In this document: piece by piece, positions 11,261 through 21,446 of the stretch
How positions within the stretch are numbered: position 1 is the first letter of the stretch
Layout: the number at the start of each line of letters is the position of its first letter
Assembly (NCBI RefSeq): GCF_910592395.1
Contig: NC_088321.1
Location: 7,752,001 to 7,816,000, forward strand
Length of the DNA stretch: 64,000 bases
From: Lineus longissimus
Lineage: Eukaryota; Nemertea; Pilidiophora; Heteronemertea; Lineidae
Reading direction: 5' to 3'
Program-made: the position numbers and the translations under genes
Notes under the pieces: generated by a model
The model's input: only the letters and a program-made list of their open reading frames with translations
The model's database searches: none
What the model was told of the DNA's origin: nothing

Positions 11261-11303
11261 GGTCTTCATGTTTAAGGTAAAAAAAAAATGTATATAAGGT
11301 AAA

Positions 11304-11660
11304 ATGGGGTATTTGCAGCCCAGGTCTAATTGTAGCCCCCGTGGCTCTTGAGTATCACAACATAATTAGTTTTGAATTATGCAACATGTTATGTAAGAGC
11401 TTTGGCTATAAGAAGTAAACAAATCGGACACATGCACAAAAAAAGTTGGGATCGAACTTTTTACAGGTCTGAATTTTCCACACTATACAGAGCATTGATG
11501 TATTTGAAACTTGGTTCAGGTGATCAGTATTGAGTGTAGAGAATGTTGTATGCAGCATTTATGGTCATTATTACAGGTAAATTTTCAGAGACACTTCTGA
11601 CCAAGGTGTATTTGTAGCCCTTTGGTTCGGGGTATTTGTAGCCCCATATAAATAGCTCAA
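11304..11660 (+). repeat. Repeat with GTATTTGTAGCCC motifs
   Basis: GGGGTATTTGCAGCCC (about 11307), ATTGTAGCCCCCG (about 11329), GTATTTGTAGCCCTTTGG (about 11608) and GGGGTATTTGTAGCCCC (about 11630) recur as direct copies at both ends of a 350-bp block. No coding frame. The class is unknown. Confidence 0.5.
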
Positions 11661-11693
11661 TATATCCTGTCATAAATCATGAAAATGCTAGGT

Positions 11694-12140
11694 TTTTAGC
11701 TCAGCTGACAAAGTCAGCGGAGCTAGTAGTATAGCTGTTCAAATGGTGTCCGTCCTGCAATCCATCCATCTAGGGACCCATCTGTGGACAAAATTGGACA
11801 TTTCTGACCGGGAAGGCCTAGCCACTTCGTTGACGGTGCTAAATTAGGAGTTGCCCAAGGTGAACTCAAAAAACGAAAAATCGGCGCGATCCGACCTGTA
11901 TAAAGAGAATGAGGTCATTTCGCGTTTAGATTTCTTTCCCTTTTTACCTCGGTCCACAGAGCAAATATTGTTTTCAAATGTGGCTGAATATTTTTTAATA
12001 TTTTTTCATTTTTTACTTTTAATGGAATTAATATAGTTTTCACCGCCAGTTGGCGCTGCAGGCACATTGCCTGAATTTTGGCGATTTCAAATTTGGCGGT
12101 GGCTTAACTTTTTTGCAAGCAGTGCCGCTGATTGGCCGAT
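11694..12140 (+). repeat. Start of an AGCTCAGCTGA-type interspersed repeat
   Basis: TTTTTAGCTCAGCTGACAAA begins a block with a local stem (AGCTGACAAAGTCAGC). It resembles the AGCTCACCT / AGGTGAGC ends of the element at 33113. A matching 3' type end (CAGCTGAGCGCCAGGCCC, then TTGGGCCTCTTG) lies at 15362. Whether they belong to one element split by later insertions is not decided. Confidence 0.4.
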
Positions 12141-13433
12141 CGATAGAAGGGTTTACTGTCGTTTCGCTACATTGCCAGTTCGCTACCAGTCGTTTCGCTA
12201 CATGTGGCGGTCGTTTCGCTACATGGTAGGTCGTTTCGCTACATGGGTGGAGTCGTTTCGCTACATGGAGGACGTTTCGCTACATGGGTGGAGTCGTTTC
12301 GTTACATGGATGTAGGTAATTTCGCTACATCGTAGGTCGTTTCGCTACATGGGTGGAGTCATTATTTTTTCAAGTTTGTGCTAAACTCCGGGCTAAATAT
12401 TTGTTGTGAATTTAGGGAAAAAATGCTCGAGTATACTACAATCAAGATGTACAGACCGGGGGAGCTGGCGGTACGTACCCATAAGTCTTTGCGGTAGTCT
12501 CGCGCGTACCGGATATAACCCATCAAGCTTTTCTCCTTCAGAGAAATACTGCGTTGCGCTCAAGTGCCTTATAAGGCTGTGAACAAAATTAACAAGATTC
12601 AACACAAGCAAGAGTCGCTACAGAGTCCCAGAGAAGTACAACAAATGTGTCGCCAAGATCAACGCGTTATTGAGAAAAGATAAGAGAATCGACTTAATCG
12701 AACTTAAGTCTATCCACCGGCAGTCGCAGATGAAGAGTGATGGTGTGCATCTCAACGACGACGGACAACATAGACTGGCACGAGAAATCCGGGGCGGTAT
12801 CCTTAGGAGGCGCTAGGCCTTTGGTGCAGCATTGATATACGGCCCTTTTCAGGGCCCTCAAAAAAGTAAAAGAGACAAATGTGCATGGCCTACAGATATT
12901 TCTAAGCAAGTAATAAAAATAAAGAAATAAATCGTGCAATTCTGACCCTATAGAACAATATACCAACTTTTTTAGGATTTTAACAAAAAAATGGGGCCGG
13001 GCGTTTTTCGTAGGGGCGGGCGGGGACGATCACCAACTCTTTTTTTTATGTGGCCTAACCCAGGCCAGGACGACAAGAACCCCTTGCGCGCCATCAAACC
13101 GTATAAGTTTTTTTACCGGCAAACTGTGCTATAATAAATTTGTAGTCACCACCGGGAATTATAGTAGGGTAAAATAGAGTAAAAATAATGACTCCACCCA
13201 TGTAGCGAAACGACCTACGATGTAGCGAAATGACCTACATCCCTGTAGCGAAACGACTCCACCCATGTAGCGAAACGTCCTCCATGTAGCGAAACGACCG
13301 TACCCATCATGTAGCGAAACGACTCCACCCATGTAGCGAAACGACCTACCATGTAGCGAAACGACCGCCACATGTAGCGAAACGACTGGTAGCGAACTGG
13401 CAATGTAGCGAAACAGCCTGATACCGATAGAAG
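12141..13433. mobile_element. Long-TIR element with 9-bp target duplication (Mutator-like?)
   Basis: CGATAGAAG occurs as a direct duplication at 12141-12149 and 13425-13433. Just inside, inverted arms of about 200 bp face each other: the left arm (12157-12362) is an array of GTCGTTTCGCTACATGGGTG-type units, the right arm (13190-13418) is its reverse complement (CCATGTAGCGAAACGAC). Unit order is conserved between the arms, including an aberrant GCCAGTTCGCTACCAG unit nearest each end. A 9-bp duplication with long TIRs fits Mutator-like elements, but no transposase is present. The 0.8-kb interior carries an SGNH-hydrolase fragment. Confidence 0.7.
12616..12816 (+). pseudogene. SGNH/GDSL-hydrolase C-terminal fragment
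   Basis: A 66-codon open segment ending in TAG, with no Met start. It reads RYRVPEKYNKCVAKINALL, then DLIELKSIH, and SDGVHLNDDGQHRLAREI. The S-D-G-V-H-L block holds the Asp and His of the SGNH-esterase catalytic triad (D-x-x-H) at the usual place near the C-terminus, followed by the normal N-x-x-G helix. The frame is lost upstream of about 12580, so the N-terminal Ser and Gly/Asn blocks are missing or scrambled. It lies wholly inside the long-TIR element, which suggests a captured or ancestral cargo gene. The stop after three Arg codons is a plausible natural end. Confidence 0.6.
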
Positions 13434-14074
13434 AGATGCCACCATTTAAAAATGGCGGTAGTCGCTGCTTCAATGAAGGTGAGTGAACTTTCTCATGTTC
13501 AATCGGTTGATACTCTTTTAATCAACATGACCATGTACCTGAAATTTGTTTAGGTACTGAAAAGAGTCTATATAATTCAGATTTATCAATAGTTTTTTAT
13601 AATATTCCGGAAATTTTGTGCACAAATCAGCGGAGGTTGGTGCTCGTCTCATGTCATTTTAGAGCGAGAAATTTGTTTCCGTCGATCTCTACCACTGAAA
13701 AATCGCTTGCATAGCTTCGAATTTTTGTGAAAATAAGTATCTGAACTTGGTTTCAAATAGTCTAGAGAGTTACCTTTGTGGTGATACATATGGTATGTGA
13801 TAAATATTTGTGGAATTTGTGAAATTCGGTTTTCAAACGTGCCGATGATGCAAGCGATCTCGCGTGAATTTTGCAAGTCCTGATATGTCGACCGGGTGTC
13901 AAAAATCACTCACCTAAATTCAATTCAAAGATCGAAAATGACATCTGAACTTAGTTTCAAATAGCCTACGCAATTATCATTTCGGTGATATATAATGCAT
14001 GCATGTAATAATTGATTAATCTACCTAAAACGCGCAATTAAAACGGCGAAAGATCGTGATAAACACTCTGCTCC

Positions 14075-14195
14075 AGGTTGTTAGAAAGCATGTTAGCTCT
14101 TAACATCATGCTGACATGTCATTTCATGTACATCTATCATATGTAACAACATGTCAACATGATGTTATGAGAGAAAATGCTTTCTAACAACCGGG
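14075..14195. repeat. Short foldback (MITE-like)
   Basis: GGTTGTTAGAAAGCAT near 14077 is repeated inverted at 14177-14192, and CATCATGCTGACATGT pairs with ACATGTCAACATGATG. The result is an imperfect hairpin with about 47-nt arms and a short loop. No target duplication is obvious. Confidence 0.65.
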
Positions 14196-15051
14196 CCCTG
14201 GTGGCGGTCGCACTAAATAACGACCGGTAGGGCCCGGCGTGTGGCGGAGAAAAAAAGGTAGCGCCCGGAGGTTGAAACGGGATTTTTATGCACTTTTAAC
14301 TGTATATATATGTTGTTTAGATGTATTTCTAACAGTTCTGTAACTTTTATGACCAAGCTTGCACCCAAAGTTGGTAAAATTGATGCTTGTTTATGGACTG
14401 CGCTAGCGACCGGAGAATTCGCCGTCGGCCATTTTGGGACGGTCAACAAATCTCGCCATTTACGTTTGTTTACAATTATTTTGAAAGTCACATTAGGCCT
14501 ATGACATCGTAGTATGAATTCCACTGCAGTTTCCTTACGCAGCAATGCTAATTTTTTTGGTTGGCAATCCTGTACTGTCTGTACACTGCGCTGTGCAGGC
14601 TTAGAGTATAACTCAACAGGCCCTCATGATTCATTTGATGGACACCTTATTTGATAGTACCTCATCATTAAGTCCACTAGATCCTGTTCTGTCACATGTC
14701 GTAGACGATAGACAATTTTCAAAATGTAGTACACCACTCGCTCACGGCTCACATCATGTGGGCACGGTTGGCTTTTGAGTGTTATGGTTCAGTCTGTGAG
14801 ACTAATTTAAAGAGGTTACACTTTTATTTTGAATTGGAAAACAACCCCCAGGACTGACTTTTCACTGAGTGATAAGTGTGCCCTTCGAAGGTTAAGTCTC
14901 TTTCTGGATTTGCTTCCATAGATGCCTTGTTCAGGATATCATCTGACCGATGCCTGATCAAGCACAGACTGTATCCGGTGGTGTACATTTCCCCGTCTAT
15001 GTCACCCTTTTTTATTCAGTCAGTGTTAATTTCTCTTCTCTTTTTTTACAG

Positions 15052-15132
15052 ATTAACTGTTGTTGGTTATTGCAAGAGGAGTCGTTGGCACATTTCAAGT
15101 CCAGGAAAGCACTTGCTGTTCCCACATTCAGA
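15052..15132 (+). pseudogene. Kinase-like gene, first traced exon
   Basis: Acceptor TCTCTTTTTTTACAG and donor AGA|GTAAGG bound 27 open codons: INCCWLLQEESLAHFKSRK, ALAVPTFR. Same phase as the later exons. No domain recognised. Confidence 0.5.
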
Positions 15133-15179
15133 GTAAGGTGTGCTTACTCGTTTTACTGCTTTCCATTCCTGGAGAGCGT

Positions 15180-15268
15180 TATCAAATATCTGCCGCAAGG
15201 CAACAAATATCTGCCGCAAGGCGCTTCAATATCTGCCGAAAGGCATCAAATATCTGCCGCACCAATAA
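15180..15268 (+). repeat. Short tandem repeat (ATATCTGCCGCAAGGC units)
   Basis: Four consecutive degenerate copies of a unit of about 20 bp containing AATATCTGCCGCAAGGC lie in the intron after the exon ending at 15132. Confidence 0.7.
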
Positions 15269-15357
15269 AGTTCATTTTGTTAACCAACTCTTTATCTTCT
15301 TCATTGCCTCATAATAACGGTACCGACACACACTTGACCCTTGCCTTCACCTATCCA

Positions 15358-15395
15358 TTTCAGCTGAGCGCCAGGCCCTTGGGCCTCTTGTTTTA
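15358..15395 (+). repeat. 3' end of an interspersed repeat (GGGCCTCTTG)
   Basis: CAGCTGAGCGCCAGGCCC followed by TTGGGCCTCTTG looks like the terminus of a repeat family related to the blocks beginning at 11694 and 33113. The body upstream is not recognisable. Confidence 0.35.
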
Positions 15396-15608
15396 TTTTT
15401 ATACCCGAATTATATTATTTGATCATAAATTTATCCAAATTAGATACAATGTTAAACCTTCATGTATCAGCAATGATACATTTGAGATTCCATACTAGTT
15501 AATCTAAATTTTTTTCGAAATAATGTTGATATTTTCAAAGTTACTGGTGTCTCTAGTTAAAGCCACACCATTGACTTGATAGCAGCATTTCTCATGGCAC
15601 ATGTACAC

Positions 15609-16443
15609 TGGATGATTTCAAAGTTAGTTTTGGTTTTAGTGTTGGGTGTTAGTGTCAGTTTTATTCTTAATTTCTACCCCTAAAAACCTATGTCTGGATA
15701 AGACCAATTCGAGGTTTTAGTTTAACACCAACATCTGGTTTTATCTAAACACCTAAAACCTGGGCTGAAACTAAGAAGAGGTTTTATTCTGCAGGTAAAC
15801 TAACACCAAGATGCCACAGAGATAAAACCTTGGAAAAACCAAACACGCATGTGTTTCGGGTGTTTCCCTATTGAAACCGCTTCCGATCTATATAAATTTG
15901 GTCTTCTTCTTTCACGTCCATCATCATTCCTATCAGCGTTCAAAATACCAGCAACTACTTCTTGAAATGGTACGAACAACATGATTTTTTTTTCTGAACA
16001 CCAACACCAACTTTGAAATCCACTTGGTGTTAATGCCTAAGGTGTTAGTTTTATTGGTAATACAAAATGCACTACAAATCTTCCAAATATAACACCGAGC
16101 TGGGATTAAGATCAGACCTTGGTGTTCCAATTGGTTTCAGTGTGAAACTAAAACCTAATTTGAAATAGGATAATCTAAAACTGAGTGTCAAAACTAACAC
16201 CAGAACTGATTTCATTTCTGGTGTTGTGGAGAGTTTTAGTTTTAGTCCCGGTGTTAGTTTTTGACACTAAAACCGTCCCTTAGTTTTAAGCTTAAACCGG
16301 ACATAATGCTAAAACCAACGAACACCGACTTTGAAAAAGGATGAAACTAAAACCCGCTTCATTTCAATGCTGGTTTAATCAAGGGTTTTAGTGTTCCATT
16401 TAGTTTTAAAACTAAATCTAAAAACTGACTTTGAAATCACCCA
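15609..16443. repeat. Foldback element of GTTTTAGTGTTA-type repeats
   Basis: Imperfect terminal inverted repeats (TGGATGATTTCAAAGTTAG at 15609; reverse complement of the right end is TGGGTGATTTCAAAGTCAG). The interior is a dense mosaic of degenerate TTTTAGTGTTAGT and AACACCAACTTTGAAA motifs on both strands, so it can fold into many alternative stems. No gene is present. A non-autonomous DNA transposon is likely, class unknown. Confidence 0.65.
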
Positions 16444-16895
16444 TTGTATTACAATTTAGTGGTGCCAGCTATAATAGGGGTCGATACATGACTCATAACT
16501 GAAACTAAAGTTTTTAATGGCGCACGACAAGACCGTCAGCAAATTCAGAATGTCACAAGCTGTTGTCTGACACAAGGTGTAATGTACAACAGAGATGATA
16601 AATAGAACTTTTACCCCAGTTTAAAATCAGTCTGATTTGAGACGATTAAAAATTTTTGGTAAATGATTGCATCAAAAAATCACCTACGTGTTCAACAAAT
16701 ATTGATTTATTTCAGCAAAATCTCGTCGTCAACCTAGATTTTGATAATATTGAAAGCTTAAAATGTATAAGTAAAAAGTATCAATTTTCAATGCCAATTC
16801 TTTTAATCGATGGAGGTTTTTTCAGTTGAACAAGAGATCCAGTTATGGTAGTGGTAGGTCATGGTAATCAATCTTTTTGTCTTTTTGCACTACAG

Positions 16896-16964
16896 GATCA
16901 AGTTGCTAGCTGTTCTTTTCAAGGTGGCAGCCTTCTGGACAATGAAAGTACTCGGAAACCTACT
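16896..16964 (+). pseudogene. Kinase-like gene exon
   Basis: Acceptor TTTGCACTACAG and donor ACT|GTGAGT bound 23 codons in phase 0 (DQVASCSFQGGSLLDNEST, RKPT). Low-complexity, no domain. Confidence 0.5.
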
Positions 16965-17283
16965 GTGAGTATCTGTATTTTCAAAAGCTAGTAAAGGTTG
17001 TGGCCATACTCTGCTGCTAAGGGTTTTTTTAAATCAGGTTAGATTTATAAATTTTCAAATGAATGAAGGAACCACTAATGTAGATCTTTATTGTAGTAAA
17101 AAAAACCCCTAAAAAGCAGAATTTTTTGTGCACATTGAAACATGGAAAACATGGATTGCAAAGATTTCCGAAAGGTGTGGATTTCCTTATGCTCTGTTGA
17201 CCTACCAAACTCAATTAGTCAGTTCATCAAAAGTGTTGACATGATATATGAATTAATAAGAGCATGTTGATATATGCTTTTAG

Positions 17284-17352
17284 GCACCTGTTGCTGATTC
17301 TTCTCATCAGGATGACTGCAGACAAGATACTGAAACACAGGAACAGTTAAAT
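17284..17352 (+). pseudogene. Kinase-like gene exon
   Basis: Acceptor ATATGCTTTTAG and donor AAT|GTACCT bound 23 codons in phase 0 (APVADSSHQDDCRQDTETQE, QLN). The same length as the previous exon, which may reflect exon duplication. Confidence 0.5.
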
Positions 17353-18497
17353 GTACCTAAGTGTAAATTTCTTAGAATGAAAGACTTGGTAATAATCAGG
17401 GGCCTGATTCACAAAGCACTCTTAGATTTCCGATCTTAGATCACTCTAAGAGCACTCATAGGGTGAACTTACGTGAAAGGTTAGGGAACCCTAAGTGTTA
17501 TTCATGAAGCTATCTAAGAATTATCTAAGCAATTGCTTACGCAAAGTGAATGAATAAGTCCTGAGTGAACACACGTAGCTTGCTATAGCAAACTTTAAAA
17601 CGTCTCTCGTAATGAAAGGGTAAGGTATTTTAGCTCATTGCATTGCATGTTTATACACAATCGTGACAGATGGCCTAAGGGTTTGCATGGCAGTACAGAA
17701 GACTTCTATGTGGCATTCCAACGGCGTTTCCCAATTACAATGGCCTAAAAACGACCTAGAAAAACCAATTTCTCTATGAAAGAAATAGACAAACTCACTG
17801 ACCTGATGCAACAGCATAACGAAGTGATTTCATGCAAATTCAGATTTGATTACTTTGTGTTACATGAACTTTGGTGTGTTATGAAACTTAAAATACCGCG
17901 CGCCCAGGGAGCACAGGGAGAGCAGACTTGAGAGTGACGCCGAGAAAGCAGAACGTGATTGAGAGCAAACGAAAAAGCTCGCAACGTTGAGACGGAGCCC
18001 CGGAGTTAGGCTGGGTACAAGGAAGCCAGCTCAGTGCTGAGGCCGAGTGCCGCCAACGGTTGAAACGAAATAGTATGCTGTACGAGAAAGAATGGTTCGG
18101 GAGTGTCACGAGACGTCCACGAGGGAACCGAATGTAGCTGCACGTGCACGAATGATTCTGGAATCTACGAGGCGTGTCTAGCCTGTATACTGATGTTACT
18201 CAATATTCTGAACTTAGCGCCGAAATCTAGCTAGTATCGAAGTCTGCTCCCTTTCGCGAAACGCAATAATGTCGACACGCGCTGAAACTCATTCTGAAGT
18301 GACTCTTGAATAGAATTCCTGTACATATTTTGTATCAAACTTATATTTTTTTACATTTAAAACCAGTCTCGTTCAGTTTCTTCATTCACAGAAGTGTCGC
18401 ATCTTGCATAGAACCAACAACCCACTTGAACTCACAGGGGGAGTTCGTAACAATTACAAGAAGATATGTTCTATTGCACCATGCATCCGGATGAGAG

Positions 18498-18798
18498 AAG
18501 AAGTGGAAGGACTTGAAGCAAAAGGCAAAAAAAGGGGTATGACGAAATGAAAAAGAGGCAGGTGACAGGAAATGTTCCATTTTCTGATGACGGCGAGAAT
18601 GGTGGTGATGAGAATGCTAATGGTTTAAACGATACAGAAGAAAAAATCATTGGCTTGCTGAGTGTAGATCTTGTGTGTGGCCTTGAAGGTGGGGTAGATA
18701 CTGCGGGTAAAAATGCTACTACCGAAAACACAGGGAAAATACGTAAAGTAAGTAAGCGTGTTCATACATACGTCAATAGGCCTATGAAAAGGCTTTAG
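18498..18798 (+). pseudogene. Harbinger Myb/SANT-like protein remnant
   Basis: KKWKDLKQKAKKRGMTK (18498 on) is the last helix of a Myb/SANT-like DNA-binding domain as found in the accessory protein of Harbinger transposons. A frame change at about 18550 leads into a Gly/Asp/Asn-rich linker and then TEEKIIGLLSVDLVCGLEGG and VDTAG, which resembles the conserved segment after the Myb domain in these proteins. The first two Myb helices are not in the same frame. In the family this protein helps import and DNA binding of the transposase. Confidence 0.5.
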
Positions 18799-18952
18799 CT
18801 ATTCTCTATCATTACCAAGAGCAATAAATGGTCTGGCTCTGAAGGCTAGCTAAATATTTTTTTCCGAGAATATGAGGGCGGCGTGAATTTGATATGTTGC
18901 TTGGTTCATCATGGGGGAGGGAGTTGGGTCCGCCCGATAAAAAATACTAACA

Positions 18953-19258
18953 TTAAGTTTGACATGTGTTGATTATTCTGCGTCGCTCGCTGTAGAAACT
19001 CTCAATAATACGTTCCTGGGCATCCGGCTGAGGGAATGAAACGAATTGCTGTGCCTTTCTCACCAGTGCCGAAAACAACCCTTGAGACATTAGGTTGGCT
19101 GATGTGACTGGCATCACCGTTACATCACCGATACATCCTGTACCGTTTGAACAAATCGACATCGTCATATTCATCAAGAGGGTGCAACCGATCCCGAAAA
19201 CCCGTTCCCGACGGAGAGGTCGTCTGACGTCTTCTTCAGCAAATATTACAGCCGCCAT
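18953..19258 (-). pseudogene. Harbinger transposase N-terminal fragment
   Basis: The frame begins MAAVIFAEEDVRRPLRRERV, typical of the basic N-terminus of Harbinger transposases. It continues with TGCIGDVTVMPVTSANL and LFSALVRKAQQFVSFP, then ERIIESFYSE. This matches the family order of a helix-turn-helix region (G-D-x-x-x-V-S) and the F-x-x-F-P segment that precedes the first catalytic block. The DDE core is missing: only about 100 residues remain of a protein usually near 350. It points away from the Myb-like remnant's strand. Confidence 0.5.
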
Positions 19259-19567
19259 TCTAGCGCGCGTTGCCTTACCAAATGCCCTAAGTGTACACTA
19301 AGATGGGTCCGGTACCTCACGTAGAGTTACGATTACACTATGTATTTGCGTAATTTTAAGGGTCTTTTGTGAATACCACTTAACTCCTTAAGTGTTATCT
19401 AAGGGTATGTTACGGGCCCGTAAGTCCTTAAGAGTGCTTTGTGAATCAGGCCCCAGGACAGAGATGTCCTTGACATTATTTCTAACGGTTTATGAACTGT
19501 ATGAAAATCTGAACAATTGCCAAACATTATTACATCTACAAACTAATGACGATGATCGCATTTTCAG

Positions 19568-19651
19568 GGAGCTGTAGTGTCAACAAGTTCACCAAATAAG
19601 AGTCATTGTGCTGCTAGCGCATATACACAAGCATGGATATCAAAATTTGCC
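19568..19651 (+). pseudogene. Kinase-like gene exon
   Basis: Acceptor ATCGCATTTTCAG and donor GCC|GTAAGT bound 28 codons in phase 0 (GAVVSTSSPNKSHCAASAYT, QAWISKFA). Lies just after the Harbinger insertion. Confidence 0.5.
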
Positions 19652-19985
19652 GTAAGTACATGTATTTTTATCAAGAAAGCATGTAACTAGATGAAATTCA
19701 ATTTGAGGTCGTTAGAGTAAATAACAACTTAAAGTGGTGTATGTCTCCTTCAATAACTAAGATGATGGCATTGACGAGTTCGACGCCAATAATAGATGCA
19801 ATGATGATGAGGTTTTGCTGTTCAAACAAATTTGTTGTGGCATTTAGTACATGAAATATGGTATTTAAATCCCGAAAAACATAGAGGCCAAATGAAACAT
19901 TTGGTGAAGACAACGATCAAAGTTCTGGCTAAGTTATGTATGACATGAACACAATTGTTCTCATGAGTATCTTCTTTTATTACAG

Positions 19986-20108
19986 TCACACGGTGCGCCT
20001 ACTGGTAGTTCAACTCTTACAAAAGAAGCCATAACTGTTCAAACAAGGAAGTTATGTCTGCAAAGTTCCACAGAGAGAAGGTCACCAGAAAAATGTCTGT
20101 CACAAGAA
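19986..20108 (+). pseudogene. Kinase-like gene exon
   Basis: Acceptor CTTTTATTACAG and donor GAA|GTAAGT bound 41 codons in phase 0, Ser/Thr-rich with a basic ending (STERRSPEKCLSQE). No domain recognised. Confidence 0.5.
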
Positions 20109-20410
20109 GTAAGTTCACAGAGTTGGCTTTGTTAAAAAAAACTTGAGTTTAAACACAGCGTTATAACAACTTCCAACAAATCAGTATAGATTCAAATGCA
20201 AGATGCATTTATTACTATTTGCACATCATCAGGCTGGACCAGTTACAGTGCTGTGGCCTAAGTGGGGATTAGCAGGTTGAAACCTCACCATACAGGAGCA
20301 CCCCTAATACTTTACATGTATGTCTGCTTTGGGCAATGCTAGAGAGATTTTGGACACTGGTTGAGCAGAGCCTGGGTGTTGTGGTTACAGCTGCTCCTTT
20401 GCCTTTTCAG

Positions 20411-21446
20411 AGTTCCAAATTAAGACAACTGAGAAGTGACTACGAAAAGCTTGAAGACAAGTGTGACAGGCTAAAAGATGAACTTGTGTAGACAGACAGG
20501 CGCTATAAATACTTATATGAACAGTACAACAACGTGCAATTCATGGTCTCAGTGCGGAATGAACGACACAAAATTTGTACCCACTTTCGAATGGCGGAGC
20601 AAGTGTCGTCATATGTTGCCAAGCAGGTTGAAGAGAGTGTTTTTAGCAACATCTTTTTCAATCTAGACTTTGACATAGACAACGTCATTGTCCCTATCAT
20701 CAATGTAAAGCTGATGAAAGTATTAAAAGTTGGAGACACTTGCCAAATATACAAAGCCGCCTGCCACTCTGTCAATAGGTTCGCTACTAAAGCAATACAG
20801 TGATGAGAACTTTGTATCCGTTGTCAACCGTGTGTTTCAGGTGCTGTCCTGTATTAATGCCACATTTACCCCATTCCCAATTTGAGTGTACTATGAGGAT
20901 ATTAAACCGGCATTGGTGACTTCACTCCACCACATTACGGGGACAGTATATAGCTTAAACTTAAAGGACTGTTTTTTGGATTTTTCCTTCCCATTTAAGT
21001 GGGAGGGGATGGGTGAAAGCAATGGTCACATTTGGCTTTCACCTCCGTCACCTCTTCGAAAGACGGTTTTTGCACAACAACTTGAAGGCTGATAATGTTG
21101 TGCTGGATGCAAACGAGAAGGGCATAGATGTCATTCTGTGCAGTTGGAAAAATTCTTGTAAAATCGAATCTGGCCGAATTCTCACGGAGAAGCAAACAAA
21201 AAAGCTGGCGGACAATATTGTGTCCCAGAGGTTTTGCACAGAGAGAAGCCATTTTCAATTGCAAGTAACATTTATGCATTCGGTTGTCTTGGAATCTTGG
21301 TTGTGAAATATTGTAGGGCATATGAAATCACGGATTACAATTTACAAGTTGTGGAAAGATTCTGTCTGAAATGTGCGAGTCCAAGATCTGCAGCAAGGCC
21401 AGATGTTGAGCTGTTCAACGAATACCTCGAATCATTTGACATGTAA
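20411..21446 (+). pseudogene. Coiled coil and kinase-like domain (last exon)
   Basis: Acceptor TTTGCCTTTTCAG starts a heptad-rich segment (SSKLRQLRSDYEKLEDKCDR), interrupted by TAG at 20489. Then comes a kinase N-lobe-like stretch KLMKVLKVGDTCQIYKAAC with RFATKAI at the VAIK position. The frame changes at 20801. Later pieces in other frames are ALVTSLHHITG (hinge-like), LHNNLKADNVVLDANEKG (catalytic-loop-like), and ASNIYAFGCLGILV with SPRSAARPDVE near the C-lobe end (DxYxFG and the R-P segment of kinases). The HRD aspartate and the DFG motif are absent, so even the ancestral protein may have been a pseudokinase. Stop at 21444-21446. Confidence 0.6.

Larger units (their letters stand above)
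17397..19456. mobile_element. Harbinger-like DNA transposon (degenerate)
   Basis: A perfect 25-bp terminal inverted repeat, starting GGGCCTGATTCACAAAGC, occupies 17400-17424 and, inverted, 19429-19453. CAG flanks both sides (17397-17399 and 19454-19456), a 3-bp target duplication as in PIF/Harbinger elements, although TWA is the usual target. The 2.05-kb interior carries remnants of the two Harbinger genes: a Myb/SANT-like protein on + and a transposase fragment on -. Both are truncated, so the element is non-autonomous. It sits in an intron of the kinase-like gene. Confidence 0.8.
15052..21446 (+). pseudogene. Coiled-coil and protein-kinase-like gene, multi-exon, decayed
   Basis: Six exons, the first five all multiples of three and in phase 0, lead into a long last exon with a coiled-coil segment and a divergent protein kinase fold. 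Candidate exons are 15052-15132, 16896-16964, 17284-17352, 19568-19651, 19986-20108 and 20411-21446. The N-terminal exons are Ser/Thr/Gln-rich. In the kinase part the catalytic-loop equivalent reads LHNNLKADNVVLD: the HRD Asp is replaced, Lys and Asn are kept. The DFG site is replaced by ILCSW. At least two stops (TAG 20489, TGA 20801) and several frame changes are present, so it is not functional as it stands. An AATAAA at 22233 could be its polyadenylation signal. A Harbinger element occupies one intron. The start is not located; codons upstream near 14880-14985 may be an earlier exon. Whether this is a host gene or transposon cargo is open. Confidence 0.6.

Noticed and set aside
12067-12315. 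Frame rich in SFRYM repeats (and its mirror at 13159-13473)
   Set aside because: Encoded by the repeated arms of the long-TIR element, not a protein.
14876-14985. Additional 5' exon of the kinase-like gene
   Set aside because: Open frame and a GT follow, but acceptor and donor are both poor.
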